The notes beneath the pieces were generated by a model. It ran no database searches. It was not told the origin of the DNA and saw only the letters and a program-made list of their open reading frames with translations. A program made the position numbers and the translations under genes. DNA of 20,361 nucleotides, taken from CAVOBC01 sp963693635. Its GTDB lineage: Bacteria > Pseudomonadota > Gammaproteobacteria > Pseudomonadales > Azotimanducaceae. Shown piece by piece: positions 7,500 through 15,515 of the stretch (position 1 is its first letter; the number at the start of each line of letters is the position of its first letter). The stretch is from the NCBI GenBank assembly GCA_963693635.1, contig CAVOBC010000037.1:1-20361 (forward strand). The letters are read 5' to 3'.

Positions 7500-8174
7500 T
7501 CAGGGCCGATAGCAGGTCGGATCGGAGATCCCGGCAACCTCGAAGCCCTGCCGCCGGATTCGACAACTGTCACACTCCCCGCACGCCTCGCCACGATCGT
7601 TTAGCGAGTAGCACGAAACCGTTGTCGCATAGTCCACACCGAGATCAAGGCCAAGACGGATGATCTCTGACTTGCTGAGATCGATGAGCGGCGTCTCTAT
7701 CGAGATAGGCCGCCCCTCAACACCTTCTCGCGTTGCGAGGTTCGCCATCGCTTCAAAGGCCGCAATGAATTCAGGTCGACAGTCCGGATACCCGGAATAA
7801 TCAACCGCATTCACGCCGATGAACAGATGGCGCGCACCCAACACCTCGGCCCAACCGAGGCCATAGGCGAGAAAGAGGGTGTTGCGGGCTGGCACATATG
7901 TGATCGGAATGCCGACATCCTCGGATGTCGGCACCGCGAGCGAGTGATCGGTGAGCGCGGAGCCACCCATGCCGCCGAGGTCAAGCTGGACCACCCTGTG
8001 CTCGACCACGCATGCTGCCTGCGCAATCGCCCGCGCATAGCGGAGTTCAGTCAGGTGTCGCTGACCGTAGTCGAAGCTGAGTGCGTAACAGTCGTAAGAC
8101 TCGGCCCGCGCAATTGCGAGTGTGGTCGCCGAGTCCAGTCCGCCCGAGAGCAGTATCACGGCAATTTCAGACAC
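7500..8174 (-). CDS. queC: 7-cyano-7-deazaguanine synthase QueC
   Basis: QueC converts 7-carboxy-7-deazaguanine to preQ0 using ATP and ammonia, on the path to queuosine in tRNA. The 224-residue length fits the family. The PP-loop SGGLDSAT (10-17) binds ATP, SFDYGQRH (33-40) and YVPARNT are family motifs, and Cys188, Cys198, Cys201 and Cys204 form the zinc site near the C-terminus. The start is a GTG at 8172-8174, chosen because it precedes the first strand (SEIAVILLSGG) and has GGGGAG about 9 nt upstream; a longer open frame upstream only reads queE antiparallel to its sense. It overlaps the end of queE by 8 bp, so the two are translated from one message. Confidence 0.96.
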   Translation of the reverse strand: MSEIAVILLSGGLDSATTLAIARAESYDCYALSFDYGQRHLTELRYARAIAQAACVVEHRVVQLDLGGMGGSALTDHSLAVPTSEDVGIPITYVPARNTLFLAYGLGWAEVLGARHLFIGVNAVDYSGYPDCRPEFIAAFEAMANLATREGVEGRPISIETPLIDLSKSEIIRLGLDLGVDYATTVSCYSLNDRGEACGECDSCRIRRQGFEVAGISDPTCYRP

Positions 8175-8805
8175 CAGGCTTGTCTCCCCAGAGATACTTG
8201 TGAAGCTGGACCTGCAAGCGTACCTGCAACTTGTCGTCGAGTATCCAGGCAGCGAGCTCGGTGGAAGCGAGTTGCTCGTGGCTCGCTGAAAACAGAATCT
8301 CACCGACCCGCCCGGAAAGTGCGTGCTCGGCCAGCTTGAAGCGAGACCATTCGTAGTCCTCGCGATCACAAATCACGAACTTGACCTGATCAGCCGGACC
8401 CAAAATGCCGAGGTTGGAATAGAGATTCCGACCCACCTCGCCGGACCCGGGCGTCTTAACGTCGACAACACGGGACACGCGGCTGTCGACCCCGCTGACA
8501 TCCAACGCTCCGCTTGTCTCGAGGCTCACCTCAAGATCCTCATCGCACAGGCGAGTCAACAGCGGCAAGCACGCGGGCTGCGCGAGGGGCTCACCACCGG
8601 TAACCGTCACGCGCACACCGCCAAGGGCGTGCACAGCTTCCGTGATCTCGTCAATCGTCTTCAGTTCGCCACCCGAGAATGCATAGGCCGTGTCGCAATA
8701 CTGGCAGCGAAGCGGACATCCGGTCAGGCGGACAAAGACCGTCGGCAAACCGACGGTTCGTGCCTCCCCTTGTAGCGAGTGGAATATCTCAGTGATGCGA
8801 ATCAT
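8167..8805 (-). CDS. queE: 7-carboxy-7-deazaguanine synthase QueE
   Basis: QueE is the radical SAM enzyme that rearranges 6-carboxytetrahydropterin to 7-carboxy-7-deazaguanine, the step just before QueC. The 212-residue protein opens with ITEIFHSLQGEARTVGLPTVFVRL, typical of the family. The 4Fe-4S/SAM motif CxxxCxxC is Cys30, Cys34 and Cys37 (GCPLRCQYC), followed by a glycine-rich SAM motif TVTGGEPL. The ATG at 8805 is chosen because the family starts at this first strand; upstream codons in the same frame look non-coding. No QueD is present in the window. The order cpoB-queE-queC is common in gammaproteobacteria. Confidence 0.96.
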   Translation of the reverse strand: MIRITEIFHSLQGEARTVGLPTVFVRLTGCPLRCQYCDTAYAFSGGELKTIDEITEAVHALGGVRVTVTGGEPLAQPACLPLLTRLCDEDLEVSLETSGALDVSGVDSRVSRVVDVKTPGSGEVGRNLYSNLGILGPADQVKFVICDREDYEWSRFKLAEHALSGRVGEILFSASHEQLASTELAAWILDDKLQVRLQVQLHKYLWGDKPGV

Positions 8806-8953
8806 CGGGCTCGTCGTTGGTTGGTTCAACACAATGGTAGCCGAACGGCAGTTGCGGCGATTCAAAAGCGGACAGAAGCGATCGAGGGACATGCAACGCT
8901 TGCATCGCAAGCAACCAATCAGACACACCGGAGATAAGCAAGCAGCCGAACCG

Positions 8954-8973
8954 GACACCTCGATCCAGGTGTC
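8954..8973. repeat. Inverted repeat, 7-bp stem, cpoB-queE gap
   Basis: GACACCT and AGGTGTC flank a 6-nt loop; CC/GG can extend the stem past a bulged G. The gap lies after cpoB and before queE on the minus strand, so it may mark the boundary of two transcription units. Confidence 0.5.
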
Positions 8974-9075
8974 GGATTAGCAGGCCGCTTTTTCAGCAGC
9001 CTCTGATGGAACTAAAGCGATACGCTGCGTTAAGTTCCGTGTGCGACAGTGCGGCAATCCGGCACTGTGAGACGC

Positions 9076-9105
9076 GGCTATTGGTGTGGGTGCTATTGGT
9101 GTGGG
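9076..9105. repeat. 15-bp direct tandem duplication downstream of cpoB
   Basis: Two adjacent copies (9076-9090, 9091-9105) with core GCTATTGGTGTGGG differ at one position. The duplication begins about 40 bp beyond the cpoB stop codon and codes for nothing visible. Confidence 0.85.
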
Positions 9106-9146
9106 CGAAAGAAAGCGACGGGCTTTAGGGCCGAATGGCGTCTACC

Positions 9147-9944
9147 TCAGGGATTACAACTGACCTTGGTCGACAGATAGTCTGAGGCAAGTTTGGCGAC
9201 CGAGCGACCCTCATTGCCCGAGATCACCTGCTGAAGTAACTCGGTCGCCCGATCACAATCACCCATGAGATGGTAAACCTTGCCGAGCTTAAACATGGCG
9301 TCCGGAACCTTGCCGCTATCCGAGAAGTACTGGACGACCTGCTCCAGTGCCTGCCGCGCCTGCTCGTAGTCCGGCTCCGGTTTTGCCGCATGCACCTCAC
9401 CGAGCCAGTAGTATGCATTTGCCGTGTAACCACCATCGGGAAACTGGGTGATCAACGCCTGCAGTTGTGTGATAGCAAGATCGTATTGGCGATTGTGCAT
9501 GAGTTCGAGTGCGGTGTCGTATAACGACTTCTCGGTCTGCGAGGTCCCTTTGTCGGGCCGGGACGCAGCGACATCGGGCCCAGTCCGCCCGGAAGGGACG
9601 TTCCCCTCCTGGACCATGCGCCGCAGATCCTGAAGCCTGCGATCGACCTCAAGGTAGCGCTCGCCCTGGGTATTACCGAGGACCTTGATCTGATGCTGCA
9701 GTTCCTCGACCAGACCCCGCAGCATCTTCATCTCCTCCTGCAGGACCTGAAGCCGATAGACGTCCTCGCCGCTGCCCGGTGCCCCCGAGTCATCCCTGGG
9801 CTCCTCGTCAATGACAGGTGCCTGGAACGGAATCTCCTCAACGCCGATCGGGCTCGACGGCGCACCGACCAATGCGACCGGCACCAGCGCGAGAACAGCA
9901 GCAAGCGCCGGGCCAAGCAGCGTCCTATAGGCGCGCTTCTTCAT
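9147..9944 (-). CDS. cpoB: Cell division coordinator CpoB (YbgF)
   Basis: CpoB is a periplasmic partner of TolA that links outer-membrane constriction to peptidoglycan synthesis by PBP1B. The 265-residue form starting MKKRAYRTLLGPALAAVLALVPVALVGA has a clear signal peptide; a GTG nine codons upstream (9971) is possible, but neither start has a good Shine-Dalgarno. Residues from about 50 to 115 are the coiled-coil trimerisation region (VLQEEMKMLRGLVEELQHQI). A low-complexity linker follows, then a TPR domain starting LYDTALELMHNRQYDLAITQLQ and continuing through TANAYYWLGEVH and AMFKLGKVYHLMGD. This is the standard order for the family. It lies 172 bp after pal as the last gene of the Tol-Pal cluster. 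Confidence 0.93.
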   Translation of the reverse strand: MKKRAYRTLLGPALAAVLALVPVALVGAPSSPIGVEEIPFQAPVIDEEPRDDSGAPGSGEDVYRLQVLQEEMKMLRGLVEELQHQIKVLGNTQGERYLEVDRRLQDLRRMVQEGNVPSGRTGPDVAASRPDKGTSQTEKSLYDTALELMHNRQYDLAITQLQALITQFPDGGYTANAYYWLGEVHAAKPEPDYEQARQALEQVVQYFSDSGKVPDAMFKLGKVYHLMGDCDRATELLQQVISGNEGRSVAKLASDYLSTKVSCNP

Positions 9945-10116
9945 GAAGCCGTGAAGGAAACGCGCTTTCACGATGCCGTGTACAAAAAAGGCGCGCCAGC
10001 GTAGATCACCGATGCACCCCTAGTTCGCTTTGACAACAAACTGTCTGTCACCCGAACTGGCCTCAAAGGCCCCATGTAAGAACGTTGTTGGTGATGGATC
10101 GTTGGTGACAAATCGC

Positions 10117-10707
10117 CTACTTGTAGGCCACCTCAACCCGTCTGTTCAGGGCCCACGACCGCTCGTTGCTACGGTCACCCATCTCAGCCTTGCGCTCCTC
10201 TCCGAAGCTCACGACTTCAACCTGAGATCTACCAACCCCCTGAGCGACCAGATACGCCCGCACCGCATTTGCGCGGCGTTCGCCGAGCGCCATGTTGTAC
10301 TCGCGAGTGCCGCGCTCGTCCGCGTGCCCCTCGATGCGCACACGGTCGCCGGATTCTGCAAGGTGCTGCGCATGCTCGTTCAACTCTTCATGCCCACCTC
10401 GCTTGACGATGGTCTGGTCAAAGTCAAAATAGAAGAGTCCTGAAAGGGTTCTACGTCCGTCGCCACCAAAACCGGGAATCTCCAGCTGCCGCTTCGGACC
10501 CCTGTTAACAACGACCGGTTTCATGCCCTCAGGCTGGGCGCTCGGACCACTGTCGGGCCCGCTGCGGGTCGTCGACTGCGGAGCCTCCGGGGCCACCTCT
10601 TCCGGTGAGACGCCGGGGTCGGCTTCCTTCTCTCCTGGGCTCGTGCAGCCGGCCAGCAACAGGCCAACCAGTCCAACCACAAGCAAGCCACGCGTTCTAG
10701 TTCCCAT
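10117..10707 (-). CDS. pal: Peptidoglycan-associated lipoprotein Pal
   Basis: Pal is an outer-membrane lipoprotein that binds peptidoglycan and TolB. The start at 10707 gives 196 residues with a hydrophobic signal and lipobox LLLAGC, Cys21 being the lipidated residue. AGGGAG lies 6 nt before this ATG and only 3 nt before an adjacent ATG at 10710, so 10707 is preferred. A proline/serine-rich linker (about 25-70) leads to the OmpA-like domain with the family motifs YFDFDQ and EGHADERGTREYNMALGERRA, where the Asp and Arg contact diaminopimelate. It is separated from tolB by 223 bp, long enough for its own promoter, as is known for pal in E. coli; I cannot identify that promoter with confidence. 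Confidence 0.96.
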   Translation of the reverse strand: MGTRTRGLLVVGLVGLLLAGCTSPGEKEADPGVSPEEVAPEAPQSTTRSGPDSGPSAQPEGMKPVVVNRGPKRQLEIPGFGGDGRRTLSGLFYFDFDQTIVKRGGHEELNEHAQHLAESGDRVRIEGHADERGTREYNMALGERRANAVRAYLVAQGVGRSQVEVVSFGEERKAEMGDRSNERSWALNRRVEVAYK

Positions 10708-10930
10708 CATTTGCTCCCTATTTGTTCTCCGCATCATGCTAAACTGACACTCGTCATAAACAGTACTGCGCAACCGACGGCTGTGACGCCGATCATGTCA
10801 ACCCTGGTCAGGTCCCCGGAGTCCCGGACCAATGAGTCATCGGGTACAGGCCCGGCCCGAACCAAAAACTGCCCAACCAGACTGAGATCGGATTAAACCA
10901 AAAATAGCGGTCTGAATCACGCCCAAGCCG

Positions 10931-12256
10931 TCACATTATCGACTCTACAACCCGTCTGTTACCCGGCGACCAGGCGGGCTCACGAACGTCTCCCTCCGTC
11001 GCCGGGAGGTTGAACTTTACACCGCCGTCGATTGATACCGCGGCGAGGATGCCACGTTCATCCACCTGTGTCGCGTAGATCAGCATACTCCCGTTCGGCG
11101 CGATGCTTGGTGACTCGTCGAGGGACGTCTCTGTCAGTACCGTCATCCGCCCCCGCTTAAAGTCCATGAGGCCTATGTGAAAGATGCCCTTGCGTCGATG
11201 CACCATCACCATGGCGCTGCCGTCGGGCAATAATGATGCCTTCGCATTGTAGTCACCCTCAAACGTCAGCCGTTCGATTTCGAAATTGGCGAGACGGACC
11301 TGGTAGATCTGGGGGCGCCCGCCGCGGTCTGATGTAAACACCAATCGCTCGCCATCGGGCGTCCAACTCGGTTCTGTGTCAACGCCGTAATGGCGGGTGA
11401 TTCGCTTCAGCCGCCGGGTGCCGAGATCCATCACGTAAATCTCGGGGTTGCCGTCGCGAGACAGCACCATCGCGAGTTGACGACCGTCAGGCGAGAATGC
11501 AGGGGCGCCATTGAGTCCCCGAAAGTTGGTGATCTGCTGTTTCTTTCCTGACGCAAGATCGTGAATGAAGATCGCCGGGCGGTCGTCCCGTTCAAATGAC
11601 ACATACGCGACACGCTCGCCATCCGGTGCCCACGTTGCGGACAGGATCGGATTCGCCGACTGCATGATCACCCTCGCCCGCTGACCGTCCGCATCGGCGA
11701 TATTGAGGCTAAACATGCGATCTTTAAACCCACCAGTCGCCGTGATGTACATAATGCGCGACGAAAATGCACCCGCGATACCCGTCAGTTCTTTGAACAC
11801 GGTGTCGCTCGCATAGTGCGCAAGGTCCCGCAGTTGGTCAACGGTGCCTTCTACCGCATCGGCAATCTCAACTTCCTGCTTAAAGACGTTGAACAACTCG
11901 TAATGAAGCTGGATCTTGCCGTCCTTGCGAGTGAGGTAGCCAATGACAAGATATTCGACCCGCAGCTTGCGCCAGTCCCGGACCAGTACGTCGTCGGCAC
12001 GATTCGGAAAACTCAGCATCTGCTCAGATGGCAACGCTTCGAAACGCCCCGACAATCTAAGGTCAGCCGCAACCACCTCGCTGACATCAACCGGCAATCG
12101 CCCGCGGCCGCGCCAGTCGAACGGCACGACGGCGATCCGTACCGCAGAATCGACGCCTTTGGTCACCTCGATGCGCAGTTCAGCGTGGGCCGGCATCACA
12201 ATCAGAGCCAGTCCGACGATCAAAAGGGGGGCAAGCAACTTATTGCGATACATCAC
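10931..12256 (-). CDS. tolB: Tol-Pal system protein TolB
   Basis: TolB is a periplasmic beta-propeller that moves between Pal and TolA/OmpA. The 441 residues carry a signal peptide ending MPAHA-E, an N-terminal alpha/beta domain (VRIAVVPFDWRG and following) and propeller blades with the repeating signatures WAPDGERVAYVS, FSPDGRQLAMVLS, WTPDGERLVFTSDRGG and APNGSMLIYAT. Two starts are adjacent: GTG at 12256, 10 nt after GGAGG and overlapping the tolA stop by 4 nt, and ATG at 12253, sharing one base with it. The spacing slightly favours GTG. The tight junction indicates translational coupling to tolA. Confidence 0.97.
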   Translation of the reverse strand: MMYRNKLLAPLLIVGLALIVMPAHAELRIEVTKGVDSAVRIAVVPFDWRGRGRLPVDVSEVVAADLRLSGRFEALPSEQMLSFPNRADDVLVRDWRKLRVEYLVIGYLTRKDGKIQLHYELFNVFKQEVEIADAVEGTVDQLRDLAHYASDTVFKELTGIAGAFSSRIMYITATGGFKDRMFSLNIADADGQRARVIMQSANPILSATWAPDGERVAYVSFERDDRPAIFIHDLASGKKQQITNFRGLNGAPAFSPDGRQLAMVLSRDGNPEIYVMDLGTRRLKRITRHYGVDTEPSWTPDGERLVFTSDRGGRPQIYQVRLANFEIERLTFEGDYNAKASLLPDGSAMVMVHRRKGIFHIGLMDFKRGRMTVLTETSLDESPSIAPNGSMLIYATQVDERGILAAVSIDGGVKFNLPATEGDVREPAWSPGNRRVVESIM

Positions 12257-13041
12257 AGACGTAGGTCCTCCGGACGGAAATTCACCGTGAACTCCCGAAA
12301 AATGCGTTCAAACTGACGGGACTCCGTAGGCACCCGAAATGGCGATGCCTTGCGGACGGCGAGCAAAGCGGACCGATCGAACGCATCGTTGCCACTTGAT
12401 TCCTGTACCTCGACATTCACGACCTCACCGGTCGGCACCATGTAAACCCGCAGCAAAGCTTCCATGCCGTTTCTTGCCGACGGTGGCCGCGACCAGTTTC
12501 GCACGATGTCGCCCTTGATCTGACCAATATACGCAAGCGCCTTCTCATCGTCAGTCACCGCTCGACGTGCATCCTGCTCATCGATGATGGCAAGCGCGAG
12601 CGTCTGCTCCATGCGCTTGCGCTCGGCCTCACTCGCCTGCCGCTCTGCCTCCGCGCGTACCGCCGTGGCAGAACGATCGTCTTGCTCTTCGGGCTCTGGC
12701 TGAAGTGCAGCGAGCCGTTTGCGCTCCTCCTCACGACGCTTCTCCGCCAGTAGTCGCTTGGCACGGATCCGCGCCAGCTCGGTCTTTTTTGCGTCCGCTT
12801 CAAGCTTCAGCCGACGCGCTCGCTGACGCGCCGACAACGCACGCGCTTTGGCCTCCTTGCGGGCACGATGGGGATTCTCTGCCACCATCGAGGCCTCAAT
12901 GTAGTATCGCTCCTCCGGCTGAGGAAGGGTGGATTCAGCACTCGACCAGGTAGCCAGAAGCGCCGCCGCGACCAGCCCGTGCAATGCCAGCGCCAGTAAA
13001 CCGGCCGGCCAATAAAACAACGTCGATCTCACCGCGCTCAC
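12253..13041 (-). CDS. tolA: Tol-Pal system protein TolA
   Basis: TolA spans the periplasm from the inner membrane to TolB and Pal. One N-terminal membrane helix (about residues 10-32, containing His21 in the place of the family SxxxH helix motif) is followed by a charged, alanine/arginine/glutamate-rich helical domain (about 55-165) and a C-terminal globular domain (IGQIKGDIVRNWSRPPSAR to FTVNFRPEDL). At 262 residues it is much shorter than the E. coli protein (about 420) because the central helix is short, which is common outside Enterobacterales. It lies 4 bp after tolR and couples to tolB. Confidence 0.95.
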   Translation of the reverse strand: MSAVRSTLFYWPAGLLALALHGLVAAALLATWSSAESTLPQPEERYYIEASMVAENPHRARKEAKARALSARQRARRLKLEADAKKTELARIRAKRLLAEKRREEERKRLAALQPEPEEQDDRSATAVRAEAERQASEAERKRMEQTLALAIIDEQDARRAVTDDEKALAYIGQIKGDIVRNWSRPPSARNGMEALLRVYMVPTGEVVNVEVQESSGNDAFDRSALLAVRKASPFRVPTESRQFERIFREFTVNFRPEDLRL

Positions 13042-13045
13042 GGTC

Positions 13046-13468
13046 TCACTGTTTCGGTGGTTCGGTTATCAATCCAAGGTTTGTCGCACCCGCGCTCTGG
13101 AGCACGTCCATCAGCGCAACGACCTTGCCATAGGGCAACGCCTGGTCTCCCTCAACCAACACCTTGATGTCCGGGTTAGCCGCCAGCACGCGTCGGGTAC
13201 GCTCGGCCACCAGCGCCGGCGCCACCGCTTCGTCTTCCTCGCCGACATTCATATAGTAGGTGCCGTCCGCTTTGACCGTCACCACAAGTACGTCCTCCTC
13301 GGACCCTACATCCAGCGACCCACTGTTAGCATCCGGCGGATCTACTTTGATGCCCTGAGTCATGAGTGGAGCTGTGACCATGAAGATGACCAGCAACACG
13401 AGCATCACGTCGATATAAGGCACGACATTGATCTCGGACATTGGTTTCCGACGGGCAGCCTTAGCCAT
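13046..13468 (-). CDS. tolR: Tol-Pal system protein TolR
   Basis: TolR is an ExbD/TolR-type inner-membrane protein that forms the proton channel with TolQ. The 140 residues include one membrane helix (about 17-37, VPYIDVMLVLLVIFMVTAP) with the conserved Asp20 that carries protons, then a periplasmic domain (EDVLVVTVKADGTYYMN, IKVLVEGDQALPYGKVVALMDVL). The family's KPMSEINVVPYIDVM start is intact. There is no evident Shine-Dalgarno before the ATG, and the upstream 101 bp consist mainly of tandem repeats, so its translation may be weaker or driven by an unusual leader. Confidence 0.96.
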   Translation of the reverse strand: MAKAARRKPMSEINVVPYIDVMLVLLVIFMVTAPLMTQGIKVDPPDANSGSLDVGSEEDVLVVTVKADGTYYMNVGEEDEAVAPALVAERTRRVLAANPDIKVLVEGDQALPYGKVVALMDVLQSAGATNLGLITEPPKQ

Positions 13469-13483
13469 GAGACATCTGCCGAC

Positions 13484-13557
13484 GGTTCAGGACTTTGTCT
13501 TGGTTCAGGACTTTGTCTTGGTTCAGGACTGTCTTTGCGTTCAGGACTGTGCCCCGA
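13484..13557. repeat. 18-19-bp tandem repeat, about four units, between tolQ and tolR
   Basis: Two perfect 18-bp copies (13484-13501 and 13502-13519) are followed by two diverged 19-bp copies (13520-13538, 13539-13557); the shared core is GTTCAGGACT. A shorter trace continues toward the tolQ stop. All frames in the sense direction are closed, so the array is non-coding and sits in the tolQ-tolR leader. Confidence 0.93.
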
Positions 13558-13569
13558 TTCAGATCCGGA

Positions 13570-14250
13570 TCAGGCGCCACTGTGAATGCTTCTATAAAGA
13601 ATGCTGCTGAACTCATCGGTAAATGCCTCGAAGCGATTGACCATCACCTCAACCTGAGCCGAAAAGCGGTTGTAGGCGATCACCGCAGGAATCGCGGCAA
13701 AAAGGCCAATCGCCGTTGCAACGAGCGCTTCTGAAATGCCGGGCGCGACGACCGACAAACTTGCCTGGTTAACGGTCGCGAGACCGCGAAAGGAGTTCAT
13801 GATGCCCCATACGGTGCCGAACAATCCGATGTACGGACTGGTCGATCCAACCGTCGCCAGAAACGGTAAATGCTTGTCCAGGCGCTCTTCTTCTCGCAAC
13901 ATCGCGACCCGCATGGCGCGTTGCACATTCTGCATGACGGCATCCGGATCCGTATTCTCCTGGCCCCGCAGGCGGGAGAACTCACGAAACCCTGAGTGGA
14001 AGATGCCCTCCACGCCGATCGGATCGGCCTCGGCTTCCTCAATCTCCACAAAAATCGCGCCCAGGTCCTTGCCAGACCAGAACTCACTCTCGAAGTTGGT
14101 CGCCTCGCGACGAATCGCACCGAGCGAAAAGAAGCGCTGAAAGATCATTACCCACGAGGCCATCGACGCCATCAGCAAAAGTGCCATCACCGCCTGCACA
14201 ATCGGGCTCGCATTGAGTACCAGATCGAGGATGGACAGGGTTTCATTCAT
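13570..14250 (-). CDS. tolQ: Tol-Pal system protein TolQ
   Basis: TolQ is the MotA/ExbB-type inner-membrane protein around which TolR sits. The 226 residues match the family. It has three membrane helices: about 15-38, then after a large cytoplasmic loop about 130-155 (SPYIGLFGTVWGIMNSF) and 168-193 (PGISEALVATAIGLFAAIPAV). Conserved Thr146 and Thr179 line the proton path in this family. The ATG has no close Shine-Dalgarno; a GAGG lies 14 nt upstream. It begins the tolQRAB run. The ybgC thioesterase gene that precedes tolQ in E. coli is absent here. Confidence 0.97.
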   Translation of the reverse strand: MNETLSILDLVLNASPIVQAVMALLLMASMASWVMIFQRFFSLGAIRREATNFESEFWSGKDLGAIFVEIEEAEADPIGVEGIFHSGFREFSRLRGQENTDPDAVMQNVQRAMRVAMLREEERLDKHLPFLATVGSTSPYIGLFGTVWGIMNSFRGLATVNQASLSVVAPGISEALVATAIGLFAAIPAVIAYNRFSAQVEVMVNRFEAFTDEFSSILYRSIHSGA

Positions 14251-14355
14251 TTATGATCACGCGACCTCTTGCCTGGCCATCGACTCCGTCTCCATTCGTC
14301 TTTTCTCTTTGATCCATCATGGCTCCACCTCGCTTGCCCCATCCCGCGTCTCTCA

Positions 14356-14410
14356 TTGGCCGTGCTTCGGCCGTGCATTGGCCGTTCATCGGCCTGTCTT
14401 CGCCTGCCCA
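14356..14410. repeat. 11-bp tandem repeat, five units, between ruvB and tolQ
   Basis: Five consecutive 11-bp units begin at 14356, 14367, 14378, 14389 and 14400; the first three share T(T/C)GGCCGT and the last two are diverged. The array lies about 105-160 bp upstream of the tolQ start codon, where a tolQ promoter might be. The period is close to one helical turn. Confidence 0.88.
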
Positions 14411-14459
14411 GTAGCGCGCTCAAATCCGCCTTATTTAGCAAGCCTTAGCACCAGCGACA

Positions 14460-15500
14460 TCAATCGAACAAACCACCGCCTGTACGCGGCGGCAAACCGA
14501 AATGCTCATACGCGCGCCGGGTTGCAACGCGGCCACGCGGCGTGCGCATCATAAACCCCTGCTGGATCAGATACGGTTCATAGACATCTTCAATCGTGTC
14601 TCGTTCCTCGCCAATCGCTGCTGACAGACTGTCAACGCCAACCGGCCCGCCATCGAACTTCTCAATCATCGCCATCAATAGTCGCCGATCCATTTGGTCA
14701 AACCCAAACGCATCCACATTCAGCATGTCGAGCGCCCGGTCCGCAACGCCGGCGTCGATTGCGCCATCGGCGCGCACCTCGGCAAAGTCGCGTACTCGCC
14801 GAAGCAGACGGTTCGCTATCCTCGGGGTGCCCCGGGACCGCCGGGCAATCTCGAGCGCCCCCTCGTCATCGCTGGAAACACCGAGTAACCGTGCCGAGCG
14901 CGTCACGATACTCAACAGATCCTCGACGCTATAAAACTCCAGCCGCTGGACGATCCCGAACCGGTCTCGGAGCGGCGATGTCAGGAGTCCGGTGCGGGTC
15001 GTTGCGCCGACGAGCGTAAACGGCGGCAGATCCAGCTTGATCGATCGCGCTGCCGGGCCCTCACCGATCGTAATGTCGACCTGGTAGTCTTCCATCGCGG
15101 GGTAAAGGACCTCTTCGACCGCCGGTGACAAACGATGGATCTCGTCGATGAAAAGAACGTCGCCGCGCTCAAGGTTGGTCAGCGCGGCGACCAGGTCGCC
15201 TTTCTTCTCAATCACGGGCCCTGATGTCGACTTGATTTGTGCGCCCATTTCCGCAGCGATGATGTTGGCAAGCGTTGTCTTGCCGAGCCCGGGCGGACCG
15301 CCAATCAAGGTGTGATCCAGCGCCTCCCCACGCTTTCGCGCGGCATTGATGAAAATCGTCATCTGTTCGCTGACGGCGGGCTGACCCCGATATTCCGCCA
15401 GGGTCTTGGGCCGTATCGCCCAGTCCTGAGTGACCTCGCCGGTGGCCGGTTCGGGCGCGACCAATCGGTCCGGCTGAATCGGATCACGATCGTCAGTCAT
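14460..15500 (-). CDS. ruvB: Holliday junction branch migration helicase RuvB
   Basis: RuvB is the hexameric AAA+ motor that drives branch migration with RuvA. The 346 residues have the family length. Walker A is GPPGLGKT (68-75) and Walker B FIDEIH (D119, E120). The sensor and arginine-finger region (GATTRTGLLTSPLRDRFG) and the C-terminal winged helix (EPYLIQQGFMMRTPRGR) are intact. The start lies 15 bp after the ruvA stop, so the three ruv genes form one operon. Its end is 209 bp from tolQ, which runs in the same direction. Confidence 0.98.
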   Translation of the reverse strand: MTDDRDPIQPDRLVAPEPATGEVTQDWAIRPKTLAEYRGQPAVSEQMTIFINAARKRGEALDHTLIGGPPGLGKTTLANIIAAEMGAQIKSTSGPVIEKKGDLVAALTNLERGDVLFIDEIHRLSPAVEEVLYPAMEDYQVDITIGEGPAARSIKLDLPPFTLVGATTRTGLLTSPLRDRFGIVQRLEFYSVEDLLSIVTRSARLLGVSSDDEGALEIARRSRGTPRIANRLLRRVRDFAEVRADGAIDAGVADRALDMLNVDAFGFDQMDRRLLMAMIEKFDGGPVGVDSLSAAIGEERDTIEDVYEPYLIQQGFMMRTPRGRVATRRAYEHFGLPPRTGGGLFD

Positions 15501-15515
15501 TCGTTGCGAGGTCCG

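Larger units (their letters stand above)
8806..9146. other. cpoB-queE intergenic region with two inverted repeats and a direct repeat
   Basis: No gene is seen in these 341 bp. They hold a perfect 6-bp inverted repeat with 3-nt loop (8898-8912), a perfect 7-bp inverted repeat with 6-nt loop (8954-8973, GACACCT/AGGTGTC) and a 15-bp direct duplication (9076-9105). Neither hairpin is followed by a T-run on the minus strand, so they are not classic terminators. I find no preQ1 riboswitch signature before queE. Confidence 0.6.

Noticed and set aside
8806..8950. preQ1 riboswitch before queE
   Set aside because: I looked for the short C-rich loop and A-rich tail of preQ1-I and the preQ1-II pattern and found neither.
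10708..10930. Promoter for pal with TTGACA as -35
   Set aside because: A TTGACA hexamer exists on the minus strand, but no acceptable -10 follows at 16-18 bp.
13469..13569. CRISPR-like array
   Set aside because: The 18-19-bp repeats are directly adjacent with no spacers and there are no cas genes.
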